A DNA stretch of 64,000 bases from the NCBI RefSeq assembly GCF_027943255.1, contig NC_072896.1, forward strand, positions 42,248,501 to 42,312,500, in the 5' to 3' direction. A program made the position numbers and the translations under genes. A model generated the notes under the pieces. The model worked only from the letters and a program-made list of their open reading frames with translations. It searched no databases and had not been told where the DNA came from. This stretch comes from Anastrepha obliqua. Lineage: Eukaryota > Arthropoda > Insecta > Diptera > Tephritidae. How positions within the stretch are numbered: position 1 is the first letter of the stretch; every line of letters starts with the position of its first letter. Shown one piece after another: positions 47,314-59,050 of the stretch.

Positions 47314-48426
47314 TATGTGCGCGCATAATTTATTTCTTCTTTAGCTTCGTAATCATAGTGCCAAAGTCCAAATTTGCTGAGTGTGAAATTTTAGATTTTT
47401 TTCCGTGTTATCAATTTACGTATGTATTTCTACTTTGAAGTGTTAAATGAATATTTGTTAGTCGAACACATTTACATATGTACATATATAGTATGTGCAT
47501 ATATCATATGAACGACTAATACGAGTATGTATGTGCATATGTGCGATTAATGTGCACAAATAATATGAGTAAATATTATATTTACATTTATACATATACC
47601 CATATATGGACGTATGTATGTAAATACAAGAGTAAATAATTTTAATGTGTTATTTTATATTTTTGATATTTCTTTGTTTTGACAGCAAGCAATTAATTTC
47701 TTACAAAAAATTTGTTCAAAATTTTTAGGCTTTAGTCTACATGTCTACATATCCACATACATACATGTGTACATATGTTCCTACATATATTCGTCTGATA
47801 GTGAAATGAAGTAACAGAATTGTGGCAAGTGGATGTGCATACATATGTATGTGTGTGTGCTCTAACACATACGAAAGAGAAGTTCGTCTGCCCTTTTTCG
47901 ATAGCCGCCCAATGCTTTGATAAAACGGAAGTTCTCATATTTGTATGACAAGATGTCGTACTCGTATATGTAATAAGATAATATGGTAGACCCAGAAAAA
48001 GCTCTGCACATGCATTTTTAAGCCCCTATGCCAGAGACGAGTATAGGATTCCAAAGTCCAAGCGGACGTTGCACTTATGTATGTAAATTAATGGAGCCCT
48101 TAAAACGTATCGTTTCATCTGGGCAAAATATAAACAAGGGTGAACATTTTTTACATACATATGTATGTATGTATGTATTTCCATTGATTATTATAGTTAT
48201 CAATCTCAGGAAAATAAGTTTCGACAACCATCTTCCAACGGAAATACGAAATACTACTTCCCAGGAAAGCATTTAAAAAATTACTGGTTACTGATCAGGG
48301 CGCATCTGAGAAAACTGAATTAGGCCACAAGTTTCTTTACTTAAATATCTATGTATGTATGTATACATAAATAAGCTTCCGTATATCCTATGAATTTACT
48401 GTGTGAAGTTAATGTGGAAAACTTAA
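47314..48426. other. Microsatellite-rich non-coding stretch
   Basis: Runs of CATA/GTAT repeats at 47460-47620, 47740-47860 and 48155-48178. No gene recognised. Confidence 0.5.
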
Positions 48427-49165
48427 ATGATTTATAATCTTGAAAATTATTGTAGCATATGGAATATACAAATAAATTTAGTAAAGTCAGCAATAATGGT
48501 TTTCCGTCAAGAAGGAAGGCTAGCAAATAGAGAGAAGTGGACGTTCAAAGGCGAACAAATGCCAATATCGACAGAATATAATTATCAAGGTGTGAAATTG
48601 ACTCCAAAGTTAAGCTTTAAAAACCATGTTTTAAATAGATGCAGCGTAGCAAAAAATAGTAAAAACGCTACATAGCGATATAAAATTATCAACAAAATGA
48701 AATATCTTTTTTGCAGCAACAACAGAATACAAAGTTATGCCACTCTAGTTTGGGGTCTTGACCTATTTGATGAAGTAAATAAAACTCAGTTGTAATTTTT
48801 AAAAAGAATTTTGAACTTGCCTCCAAATACACCATTTTATTGTATTCTTTTAGAAACTTGCTTTCCGAATTGTCATTTGTATACATTACAACTCCACCTA
48901 AGAAATATTCATATGTAAGACCTTATTTCAAAGACGAATCTTTTGGGCAAAAGCAGTTCAGGGCTTAGAAAGAAAATTAAATCTATATCTGACTGCGACA
49001 TTTCAAATAGGAGGCTGTGAAATACTAACGTAGATGTACTTATACTTCTTTCAACTCTGAGCTAGAGGAACAAAAAAAATTTGTGGGAAAGAGCTTTGAA
49101 AAGTACTCGCATATACAAAATTCTAAAACGTAATATTGGTAAAAGCTATTTCAACGATTTACGAG
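48427..49165 (+). mobile_element. Non-LTR reverse transcriptase fragment joined to a SINE
   Basis: LENYCSIWNIQINLVKSAIM and MVFRQEGRLANREKW...KLSFKNHVL lie just after the RT active site in this element class; SYATLVWGLDLFDEV and RILNLPPNTPFYCILLET follow. Degenerate to the end, where SINE copy 10 begins directly. Confidence 0.75.
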
Positions 49166-49167
49166 TA

Positions 49168-49413
49168 TATATAGGTTCGCATCTCAGGGAAACACCAAAA
49201 TTAAGAAAAAGTTGTTTGTAATAGCGGTCGCCCCTCGGTAGGTAATGGCAAACCTCAGACGGTATTTCTGCCATGAAAAATCTCCTCATAGAAATATCTG
49301 CCGTTCGGAATCGGCTTGAAACTGTAGGTCCCTCCATTTGTGGAACCACATCAAGACGCACGCCACAAATAAGAGAAGGAGCTCGGCCAAACACCCAAAA
49401 AGGGTGTACTCGT
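49168..49413 (+). mobile_element. tRNA-derived SINE, copy 10 (A-box end missing)
   Basis: Starts at the B box region (GGTTCGCATCTCAGGGAAAC), then full body to GGTGTACTCG. It abuts the RT fragment at 48427-49165. Confidence 0.82.
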
Positions 49414-49632
49414 ATTAATTTTTTATTTTTTTATACATATATAAATGTCATCTTCTGGTGTACGTATAAAATTGTCATCCGATTAGTTTTTGATATCGGT
49501 GTATCTTGAGTCTAAGCCTCGTCTTGGAGTCTAGGTATGGTTCCATGCCATAAATTAAATAAGAAGTTGGATTTGAGGCATATTATCTTTAACTACTGTC
49601 ACTAAATGTGGCTCCCAAGCCACTACCTAATA

Positions 49633-50404
49633 GGACTATGAATAAGTTCGTGCGGTTTTTTTTCGAAATTTGAAACTTTATTGACGTAAAATGGTTACAA
49701 ATTTAATATTCAAAGTATTGTCCATCGCTTACTACTACTTTTCCCCATCTTTCTGGCAATTCACGGATTCCCTTTGTGAAAAATTCGGTCGGTTTTGCCG
49801 CAATCCACGAATCGATCCATTTTTTGACTTCATCGTAATTACGGAAGTGCTGGTCAGCCAGGCCATGTTGCATCGATCGGAAGAGATAGTAATCGGATGG
49901 CGCAAGGTCTGGACTATACGGCGGGTGGGGTAGGACATCCCATTTGAGCGTTTCTAAGTATGTTTTGACCACTTGTGCAATATGTGGCCGAGCATTGTCA
50001 TGTTGCAAAATAACTTTGTCGTGTCTATCGGCGTATTGCGGCCGTTTTCTCGCAGTGCTCGGCTCAAACGCATCAATTGTCGTCGGTAGACATCCCCCGT
50101 AATCGTTTCATTCGGTTTCAGTAGCTCATAATACACAACACCCAGCTGGTCCCACCAGATACACAGCATAACCTTCAGGCCATGAATATTCTGCGCCGAC
50201 GTCGATGTTGAAGCATGGCCAGGGTATCCATACGTTGCCCGACGTGGTAAAAATATTGTTGTTTACGCTTCAAATAAAAAACTTATACTGACGTTTGTGC
50301 CTTACGACAGTAGCTCTCCAATGAATGTTTGGAAATGTGGATCGATGGAATAATAATCAAGTTACGCCATCTGTTGTAAAACCGCACGAACTTATTCATA
50401 GTCC
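49633..50404 (-). mobile_element. Mariner with internal deletion but good ends
   Basis: Flanked by TA (49631-49632, 50405-50406). Inverted ends GGACTATGAATAAGTTCGTG and its complement match perfectly. The 772-bp body keeps the C-terminal half of the transposase on the minus strand ([28 protein letters not shown], 34 residues between the Asp residues, and GVVYYELLKPNETI). The N-terminal half is deleted. Confidence 0.88.
49703..50008 (-). pseudogene. Mariner transposase C-terminal half, 101 aa
   Basis: Second and third catalytic Asp blocks are present and in frame, ending GKVVVSDGQYFEY. The remaining portion upstream (50169-49954) is in another frame. The DNA-binding half is absent. Confidence 0.8.
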
Positions 50405-50599
50405 TATTAATTAGGGCGACGAATTTGGGCCACATTAAGTTTTAGTTACCACTGCCAAGTGTGGATTTCAAATCACCGCCTTATCAAATGGCCAAGTTCG
50501 GGCCACATTAGGTTTTGGTTATCACCGCCAGATGTGGCTTCCGAACTACTGCCTAATCAGGAAGCCAAATTACGCACGAATAGTCAACTGCGTTACTTT

Positions 50600-51110
50600 C
50601 GGGACTTGATCCTAGTTTGGCTGCCTTATGAGGCGCAAATTTGGAATGCAGTCTGCCTTATTTGCGCCTAATCACCGCCTTACCAAAATTTCTAGTCGAG
50701 TATATACACACTTCTTAGGAAGGTGCCCTACTTTGAAACAAATCATATATCAGCACTTTGGGCATTTCCACCTAGGCCAAGAAGTAGTTAATAATAGATT
50801 GAATGGAATTGGTTCAGATGTATGGAATAGTCTGGTTTGGTTTGTCGCTAGTGCTTTAAAATATAGACAGTTAACTAATATAATTAAGCTTTGCACATTT
50901 TATTTGGAACAAATGTGGTTTTCAATGTCAATATAATTGTGTTTTCCGACCCAAATAGTCGTGGACGTTATAAATAGTTTTTACGATATTTGTGTATATT
51001 TCCATAATAAAGAAAATAATCTGTCTATATATCTATCTACTTCCACTATTACTTACTTTCTTTATTAATTGATGTGTCGATAGTGCTTAGTAACTTTTTA
51101 CCAGAAAATT
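50600..51110. other. Non-coding stretch
   Basis: A 102-codon ORF (50628-50936) has no recognised domain. AT-rich. Confidence 0.4.
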
Positions 51111-52330
51111 AACTGTCTGATTTAATATCCTTAAAACAGGGCGCACAGGTGTGATTTACTGATGGGTTCAAAAGGGAAGACGGTAGTGCCGGGGCTGGAA
51201 TTGTCGGACCACGTTTCAAAACAGCAATAGGAAAAACCACTTCCATTTTCCAGGCGGAGGTCCACACCTTAGCGCTGTGAGCCAGAAAGTGTCTCTGGCA
51301 CAGAAACTTTGTTTCCTTCGTATGGGTTCCGAGACATAATGGGCACAAAGGGAATAAAATTGCGAACACCTTAGCGAAAAAGGGGGCAAACACTTCCTTT
51401 GTAGGCCCTGAACCTTTCTGCGGTTTAAATAACAGCTTCAAAAGTGCCTTTCTGCGTGAGCAGGAACAACGAGGCGTAATCGATTACCCAATCGGGCATG
51501 CGGCAATCGAAAGGACTCATAGATTCAGAACGGATAAAGGCAGAAGCAATCCTTAACCTAAGCAGAAAGGACATACAACTTTACACTGAACTACTAACAG
51601 GACACTGTAAACTAGGGCGGGTCGATTTAAAAATCGCTCATTGCTCTGTGAAAATCGTATTCTAGGGATCAAAATAAGAAACTTTGCCGAAGGAACCATA
51701 CCTCTAAAACGAATTCTGATGTCCCCCAATTTGGGTCGAACGAAAAATCCCACTTTGACCCATTTAGAGTGCTCCAATCGAGTCTAAATGTATGACCGAC
51801 CCCCACTAACTTTGGACGGCCGATCCACCCATGCCAGTGGCACACCCCCTGGAACTCCCCTGGGGGGTTCCCCATACAATCATTTCAAAATATCACAATT
51901 TTTGGCCTTTACATGAGAAAAGAAACTAAAAAGTTAGACCCAAATTGGGGGACATCAGAATTCGTTTTAGAGGTATAGTTCCTTCGGCAAAGTTTCTTAT
52001 TTTGATCCCTAGAACATGATTTTCACAGAGCAATGGGCGATTTTTTTGCCTCCCCACAAATCGACCCGGCCTACTGTAAACTTAATTATCACAAAAAGAT
52101 AGGTGCGATAGAAAACGATTATTGTAGACTCTGCAAAGAGACACAAGAAACGACAGAATATTTCCTATGCGACTGCCCAGCACTAGCACGACGTAGACTA
52201 AATGGAAGCTACAGATCCAAACCTCCTGGTAGAAATTAAGCCTACAGCAGTTTTAGGATTTATTAAAAGAATAAAACTGTTTAAGTAGGCTTCCTGGCTG
52301 TACAATAGATCTCTTCAAGCGCAGTGCACA
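51111..52330 (+). mobile_element. RNase H-type non-LTR fragment split by a hAT-like MITE
   Basis: TDGFKREDGSAGAGIVGPRF starts RNase H; SIFQAEVHTLAL carries the Glu; HNGHKGNKIANTLAKKG is the end motif (ADxLA changed to ANTLA). After the MITE, LNYHKKIGAIENDYCRLCKE and TTEYFLCDCPALARRRL give the C-terminal tail. Stops present. Confidence 0.78.
51613..52073. mobile_element. Foldback MITE, 461 bp, with 8-bp target duplication
   Basis: CTGTAAAC flanks both sides (51605-51612, 52074-52081). Ends TAGGGCGGGTCG / CGACCCGGCCTA lead into arms of about 130 bp that are near-identical inverted copies (e.g. GGGATCAAAATAAGAAACTT). An 8-bp duplication fits hAT-type transposases. Non-coding; inserted in the RNase H element. 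Confidence 0.85.
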
Positions 52331-53070
52331 AATAGCCAATCATAATAATAATAAAAACTGTCTGATTTAACTTAAGTTTTCTGGTCCAAAAATAATCGCT
52401 TTTCTTTTATTGTAAAATAATAATTTATTGTTGTTTTCGGTATATTAAATAAATATAAAAAATGAAATATTTATTATAAGATGAGATTATAAATAGATAA
52501 GATTATGTATGTATGTGTGTATGCATGTAAATCTACAAAATCTTATGAATTCATACTTAAGCATCTCCATCAAAAAAGTATTCAAAGATTTTACAAGTTT
52601 TTTTTTTCAAATTACAGTTCTGTCTTTACATTAATAAGTTTTGATATAGACATCGAGAATCGCCATCATTATTTTTTAGAAGAAATTCGGGAGACACGTT
52701 TCATAGTGAGCTCAACGGAAATAAACAACTCTGGCTGTCAGAAGATGTTTGTAGTTAAATACATGCACATGTATCTAGCTACACGCATACATATAATACA
52801 TACAATGGGTGACGGAAAATTAATCACCTATTCGGCAGATTTATGATTTTTGCAAATGGCGTCGTACAGCTGCAGTATATAAGACCAAACAGACAAGCAA
52901 TGGAGCGCGTAAAGGCTAAAGTAAAAATTTCCATCACTCAAAACCGTTTTTTAATTATTAAAAAAGGTATTCAAAAACCAAAAAGTTATTATATTAGTTA
53001 TTAGTTTCAGGTCTTCGGTTATTTTTAACATAAAAAATGTGTTTTGAATTTTTGGGACAAAATAAACATG
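52331..53070. other. Non-coding stretch
   Basis: AT-rich. About 52795-53005 shares a dispersed repeat with 35965-36125. Confidence 0.4.
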
Positions 53071-53071
53071 C

Positions 53072-53335
53072 ATCGTAGTCGAGTCGGTTGGTGCGAGGAT
53101 GCCATTCGGTAGCGTCAGAGTTCAAAGCTCCAGGCATTAATCACTAAACGGTAGAAAAAATTGCTTCTCCTCGACAGGTAACGGTAAACTTCCTTGTGTA
53201 ATTCTGCCATGAAAAACGTCCTCATAAAAAACCATCTGACGTTCGGAGGCACCATAAAAGTGTTAGTTCCTTCATTTGTTGGAAAACATCAAAGCGCACA
53301 CCCCAAATAGGAGGACGAGCTCGATCGAACAACCA
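53072..53335 (+). mobile_element. tRNA-derived SINE, copy 11 (divergent)
   Basis: Head CATCGTAGTCGAGTCGGTTG and the body are present but about a quarter of positions differ from copy 5. Either an old copy or another subfamily. Confidence 0.72.
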
Positions 53336-53525
53336 ACAAAAAATTTTTTTATATATAAATATATAGTATGTACTACAAAAAGTTTTTTGGAAAACATATT
53401 TCTTTTTTTTTATCTTTTGGAGAATGTTTTTATCATTTTTGAAAAATATTCCCCTCATATTTAGGTATAGGTATTATACATTACGTCAAAATACTTTTTT
53501 TTTAATTTTTTAAGTTTTTTTCTTA

Positions 53526-54120
53526 TGGTATGGGAATAAATTTCCTCACTCGTAAAAGAGGTGTCGCTGCTGATACTATTTTTGTGTTCGCTCTAGTAAT
53601 ATACTGATGATTTCAAGGTGTATATTATATGTGAGGTCTCCATCGCAGTAAAAATCTGTACGTTTGTCTCGAAAAAACAACATTTACTTTCTAAAGATGA
53701 ATGCAGCTGAAACGTGTCGTATATTGATCAATATTTACGGTAATCACGCTCCATCAAATACAAGTTGTAAAGAGTGGTTTCGACGCTTCCAAAGTTGTAA
53801 CTTCGACGAGAGTGATAAAAATCGCAAAGGGGTACTGAAAATATTCGAAGATACTCAACTACAACAATTATTGGATGAATACGTATGTCGAACCCTTGAT
53901 GATATGTCTAAAGAGTTCGATGTTGACAGATCAACGCCGGTAAACGTTTTCGCGCGATGCGAATAGTCCAGAAAGCAGGTAACTGGGTGCCACATCAATT
54001 GAAGGAGAGGGATATCGAGAGACGTTTGGTGACGTGTGAGATGCTTCTTGAATGGCAAAAAAGAAAAGATTTTCTGTTTGAATCGAACTGTCAAATAAAA
54101 GCGACCGGAATGGGACGGTA
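53526..54120 (+). mobile_element. Mariner fossil, relative of 22221-23733
   Basis: Left end GGTATGGGAATAAATTTCCT. Encodes [33 protein letters not shown] and LDDMSKEFDVDRST (HTH region). A deletion then joins to the region before AKKRKDFLFESN and a TDLF... tail. No right inverted repeat seen. Confidence 0.75.
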
Positions 54121-54139
54121 GACACGACAAACTGATTTT

Positions 54140-54395
54140 GCTAACAGTCCTAAAAACAAGAACATTATTCCCATAGCGAATTTTGGGAAGCTAAAACTAA
54201 TGGTATTGTATATGATTTATTTGCATCAAAGGTATTGGTGAAATTAAAATTATTGAAGACAACATGGCAAAAGAAATCTATTTAGGGAAAAGATTTCATA
54301 GAAATATGACCTGAAAAAACTAATTTCATCAATCCCAGGAGTTTCCAAGCGGTAATAGATGCTGCAGGTGGTCACACCAAATATTAACATAAAAA
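54140..54395 (+). mobile_element. Tc1-like transposase C-terminal fragment
   Basis: Reads NMAKEIYLGKRFHRNMT then, with a frameshift, FHQSQEFPS / AVIDAAGGHTKY, the typical last residues of Tc1 transposases. It directly follows the mariner fossil. Confidence 0.62.
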
Positions 54396-55108
54396 TAGTC
54401 ATGTACATTCATTTGATCTTTCATTTTGTTGATATGTGAAAATTCACATAATTTTGAAATATAACATTTTTTTTAATTGTTTTTCTTCTAAAACACTTGA
54501 AATAAATAATTATCATTTTTTTTCATAAATAACAGAAAAAATAGGATAAGTTTGTTTTATTATAAAAATACATATGTAAATAAATAACTGTATTACTTTC
54601 GAAATCAACTTCAAACATTTTGCTTGTCAAATAATATATTTTCATATGAAAAGATTTATGAGACAAACTGTATGCACATAAATCATAACCTATATGGCGC
54701 TTGTTCAATAATTCTAATAAAAATAATAAAAAATCACTTTTGCTACATTTCAATGACGCCGAACCTGAAAAGAAAATTATTTTGTAATAGAACAAATACT
54801 ATGCGCCGTAGATTATAAAAAACATCGTTTCAAGATTTCAGTAGACCTTAAATTAATAGAAATTATATCTGGTTACACATGGGATTCCCTACCAATCGAA
54901 CTAATATGAAAAAAAAGAATGGTGTGAAATTATTATTGTTCCACCTCTAGAGGTGTAACAAAACGCACAGTTGCGAACACAAAAATTGCAATACCTAAAA
55001 ATGCTAGATTTTAGCACAAAAAAAAATTGTAATAATAATAATACGGCAAGATAACATACTGCATTATTTCCACATAAATATTGGTGCCCATTATGCCATC
55101 AATTTTGT
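54396..55108. other. Non-coding stretch
   Basis: AT-rich. The last 49 bp (55061-55109) recur at 55409-55457 around SINE copy 12. Confidence 0.45.
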
Positions 55109-55109
55109 G

Positions 55110-55409
55110 GCGCGTACACCCCTTGTGGGTGTTTGGCCGAGCTTCTCCTCCTATTTGTGGCGTGCGTCTTAATGTTGTTCCGCAAATGGAGGGACCTACA
55201 GTTTCAAGCCGACTCCGAACGGCAGATATTTTTTATGAGGAGCTTTTTCATGGAAGAAATACACTCGGAGGTTTGCCTTTGCCTGCCGAGGGTCGACCGC
55301 TATTAGAAAACAAAAATTCTTCATTTTGGTCTTTCACCGAGATTCGAGCCTATGTTCTATCTGAATTCCGAATAGCAGTCACGCACCAACCATTCGGCTA
55401 CGGCGGCCG
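55110..55409 (-). mobile_element. tRNA-derived SINE, copy 12 (full length)
   Basis: Tail GGCGCGTACACCCC to head CCATTCGGCTACGGCGGCC on the complement. Flanked by an unusually long direct repeat of about 49 bp (GCATTATTTCC...CAATTTTGTG). Confidence 0.87.
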
Positions 55410-55509
55410 CATTATTTCCCAAATAAATATTGGTGCCCATTATGTTATCAATTTTGTGTATCGGACCTGTGCCACAATATTAGAAACATCCCTATATTAT
55501 TATTTTTGA

Positions 55510-55965
55510 GACCCCCTGTTTTTTAGAGTTTATTGTGGCTGATTTTCGGTGCCAGGTATTCATAAGATATTACCCCAGTGCAGCCCTACAAATTCCAAAG
55601 GTTTTGCTTTATGTTTTGGTGTCAGGAGTGGCTTTCATGTAGGCTGCGAGCTGCTAATCCGGTTTCCCGTAGTCATGTCATAAACATTTAAGGTCACCTC
55701 TTTTTTTAATTTGAATGGCTGACGTCATGGGATTATCTTTAGAGCACCTTACAATTCTGGGGTCATATGGCAGGGAAGTTTTTCGTTTTCCTCCTTTTTT
55801 TTCGGGTTTTGCACACATTTAATTGCATTTGTAATGATTTTTGCTGAACGTGAAAGAATATTTTGTATCTCTGTGTAAGATCTCCTATCCATTTCAGAAT
55901 CCGCTTTCGTTGTTCTGTGGTGCAGCATATCGCTCGACCCGCTATAGTCAAAACCTAAGAAATAT
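55510..55965 (-). mobile_element. Tc1-like transposase N-terminal fossil
   Basis: The minus strand reads TEQRKRILKWIGDLTQRYK, VCKTRKKRRKTKNFPA, then KPLLTPKHKAKPLEFVGLHW, in keeping with the HTH and linker of a Tc1-like transposase. Frames shift between blocks; the catalytic part is absent. Confidence 0.5.
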
Positions 55966-57412
55966 TATATATGTATGCATGACACTCACCAAAATTAAAC
56001 AAAGTATTTAAATAATTAACAAAAAACGTACTTTCATGTAAAGCTGTGCAAAATTTTATTAAAATTTCTTGTATAGCCTTAAAAAACTATAGCCTAAAGA
56101 ACTGTTATTTACGTAGTTGCCAGATTTATTCAGATGAGCTCTACACATCTGAGATCCTTTAAAAATTCGTAGATATTTTCTATTGACATTTTTTTTTGTA
56201 TGATTTATGTATAAGGAAAAAATAAATGACTTCAAAATAATTCTTTAAGGGTACTGCTACTTTCATGTTAACAGCAGTATGTATTCTTCGAAATATTGTA
56301 TTAATCACGCATTTGTCGGTGCTCGCATTTGTCGTACAGATGTCAATTTGATTAGATAAACGAATAAATGCGACGCAAAATATTTATACTGTGTGGAAAT
56401 GGAACATTTCTCAGAGTGCAAGTGAAGATGGAAGCGCGAAATACATTATTCGACGAGCAGTTGCACCTAAATAAATCTTCATGCCGAAGTTGTTAAATTC
56501 AGATTACGATTAATTATCAAAACGCTTAGGTGCTTTATTAATCATAATAAGTGAATATTCTTTCTGAAAAATCAGAGAATAGTATTCGATTTTAATTAGA
56601 AATAATGAAAAATATTAGTTTTTTGATTATCTTTGACAGCTTACAAAAACAAGAAAAAAAACACGTTGCACTAAAAAATAAAAGCATATCCTATTCAGTT
56701 AAGATTAGAAAACAATTAACTGTAATCTAATTTGATTGTTCTTAATTACTTTTGATTATATTTAATTGTGCTCTATTATAATCTGAAAATAATAAAAACG
56801 AATATACTTTTCTTATTTATGATATTATAACGTGTTTGTTTGCACTGATCCACTACGAGGAGTCGCAATAAAGTTTGAAGAAATTGTCAATAAAATGCGA
56901 ACAAACTAAGTTACGAACAAAGTTTTATTATCAACCTTTTCTCTAAAGCTCTAACTCTAACTCAACACAATCATTCTGCCATTGCTCCGATAATTGGAAG
57001 CAACCTTGGTAATCATTCGAAATTAACGAATTCAGTAATGCGTATACACTTCCTTAATCTGCTTTAGAGACAACTTCATCGTTGAAGAATAAGAAAAAAA
57101 GTCAGACAGCGACATTTGAGTTATAGGATGGAGCGTCAACTTTGGAAATTCCGTTTTTCATCAAAAAACTCTTGATCAATGAATGAGGAAGGTGCCGGCA
57201 CGTTGTCGTCATGCAAGTTTCTGTCGTTCTAGGCGAGTTTGTATAAATGTAATAAAAAAACAATTCAATTAGGAATTATTAGAAATAATAAGCATTATTT
57301 CGCAGGTCGGCTTCATGTAAAATTTTCTGTTTCTACCTCAAGTGGCTTAGCGGAGCGCTTTCTTTCAGTCAGGCAGTCCGTTCGTCAAAAAAGAATTCAT
57401 CGAAACGAACCA
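55966..57412. other. Non-coding stretch
   Basis: AT-rich, with no long ORF and no recognised repeat; one of the longer transposon-poor stretches. Confidence 0.45.
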
Positions 57413-57705
57413 ATTGGCGCTTAAACACTTTTTGGGTGTTTGTTCGAACTCCTCCTCCAATTTGTGTGTGCGTCTTGATTCCTTTCCACAAATGGAAGTT
57501 TTACGCCGCCTCCGCATAGATGGTTTTTAGGTAGTGATTTTTCATGGCAGATATACAGTCAGAAGCTCGCCATTGCCTGCCGAGAGGGCGACCGCTATTA
57601 GAAAAAAAAATTTCTACCGGTCGGTGTTTCGTGCCTAGATTTCGAATCTATGCACTTCCGAATGGTAATCACGTATCAACTCATTCGGCCATCTCAGCCG
57701 CAGAC
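57413..57705 (-). mobile_element. tRNA-derived SINE, copy 13
   Basis: Body recognisable (CTGCCGAGAGGGCGACCGCT). The head side is diverged (CATTCGGCCATCTCAGCCGC). Subfamily similar to copy 7. Confidence 0.72.
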
Positions 57706-57949
57706 TAACCTACACCAGGTCATATTACTAGAGCAGCTATTTTTTTCTCTTGCGATTTAGTATTTTGAATCTCAAGTGACCTGGTTTGTTTGTTTGCTTA
57801 CATTCTGATTGAAATTTTGACATTCAATTTATTGAATTCCAAAAACGAAATAAATAGTATTTCAAAAACGTGCCTAAATGCATAGTTTTAAAATAAATCT
57901 TGAAAATTTATTATAGATTCTTTCAGGGCTCACAATTTGTATTCAAAAT

Positions 57950-58402
57950 ACGGCTCTTTGAATTGCTAAATGTGAAAATTTGTCATTTAAATGTCCTCCA
58001 TGTGCATATCTACAGGCTGTTATACGAAAATTAAAGTTTTCAAGAACTTGCTCACACATTATCGCATTGAAAACTGCAATCTGTATGCTATTTTCCAGTT
58101 CTGGAATTGTTGTTGGCATTGGTTGGTCACATAGAATTTACTTTTCACTTACTATCTATTCTCGATAGAATCAACCTTAGAATTGTCGACTTATTCGGAC
58201 GATTATTTCTACCAAAATAAATCACGAATTTCACGGTATGCTGTTCTGAATGATCGACAATTTTCATAATAAGTTTCAATCATTTTAACGCGTTGTTCTA
58301 TCGTATAAAATTTTACATCTTATGTCAAAGATGACTTAAAAAAGATACCGTCTATGAATTATTGACTACTGATATCTATGCGTCCCTTTTGAAAGACCCT
58401 TA
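57950..58402 (-). mobile_element. Short internally deleted DUF4817/DDE_3 element
   Basis: Inverted ends near GGCTCTTTGAA (left) and GGGTCTTTCAA (right, complement). The minus strand joins an N-terminal piece (YTIEQRVKMIETYYENCRSF, RTAYREIRDLF) to a C-terminal piece (CEQVLENFNFRITACRYAHG, GHLND). The catalytic core is missing. About 450 bp, a MITE-like derivative. Confidence 0.62.
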
Positions 58403-59050
58403 ATACTTATACTCGTAAAATTTGCATTTGTGAATTTAAAATCCGAATTTTGAAACACGACTCTTCCGACAAGGGCGAATTCGCACAAGGTGGTAGTAGT
58501 AGTATACAATCAAAATTATATGTTTTTTGGTGTTTTCAATTTGGTGGTTTCAATGTCAGCATCATCTGATTACTTTTGAATTGAACGAATTTCAATCAGA
58601 AGTAAACGAAAAATATCACTTTGCAATTCAAACCACCAAAACGAAAAAAAAAGAAACAACTCAGCTGCTCCAGTAACATCATCTTGCATGAAGTGGTCTT
58701 GCTTCCGGCTGACTGACAAACAAATGTTGTTATAGAAATTGTTCATCATCGCGTCATATCTGTTCAAAAATTTCCCAGAATTTCTCATTTAAATGCAATC
58801 AAAAATTATGTTTTTTATAATTTGTATATCTGCCAATTGCTTACGTATCACTTTTAAGATAAGTTCTGCATAATCGCTTTCCATACCATTGCTTAAGGTT
58901 TTCTGTGAATAGCTCTGTAGCAGAGCAGCAAGCTGATGTATAAGTGGAGCTCATAGAACCACTTATTATGACTTATATGGTAAACAACTAGCTGCCAAGT
59001 CACCACTAAGACTATATTAAAAAAATTGTCCACTATTCCAGCTACTACAG
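58403..59050. other. Non-coding stretch
   Basis: No supported feature. Confidence 0.4.

Larger units (their letters stand above)
49580..50590. repeat. Tandem repeat, unit about 73 bp, interrupted by a mariner
   Basis: GGGCCACATTAAGTTTTAGT at 50427 and GGGCCACATTAGGTTTTGGT at 50500 mark a 73-bp period. Related text (AAATGTGGCTCCCAAGCCAC) continues on the other side of the mariner at 49605. Confidence 0.65.
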
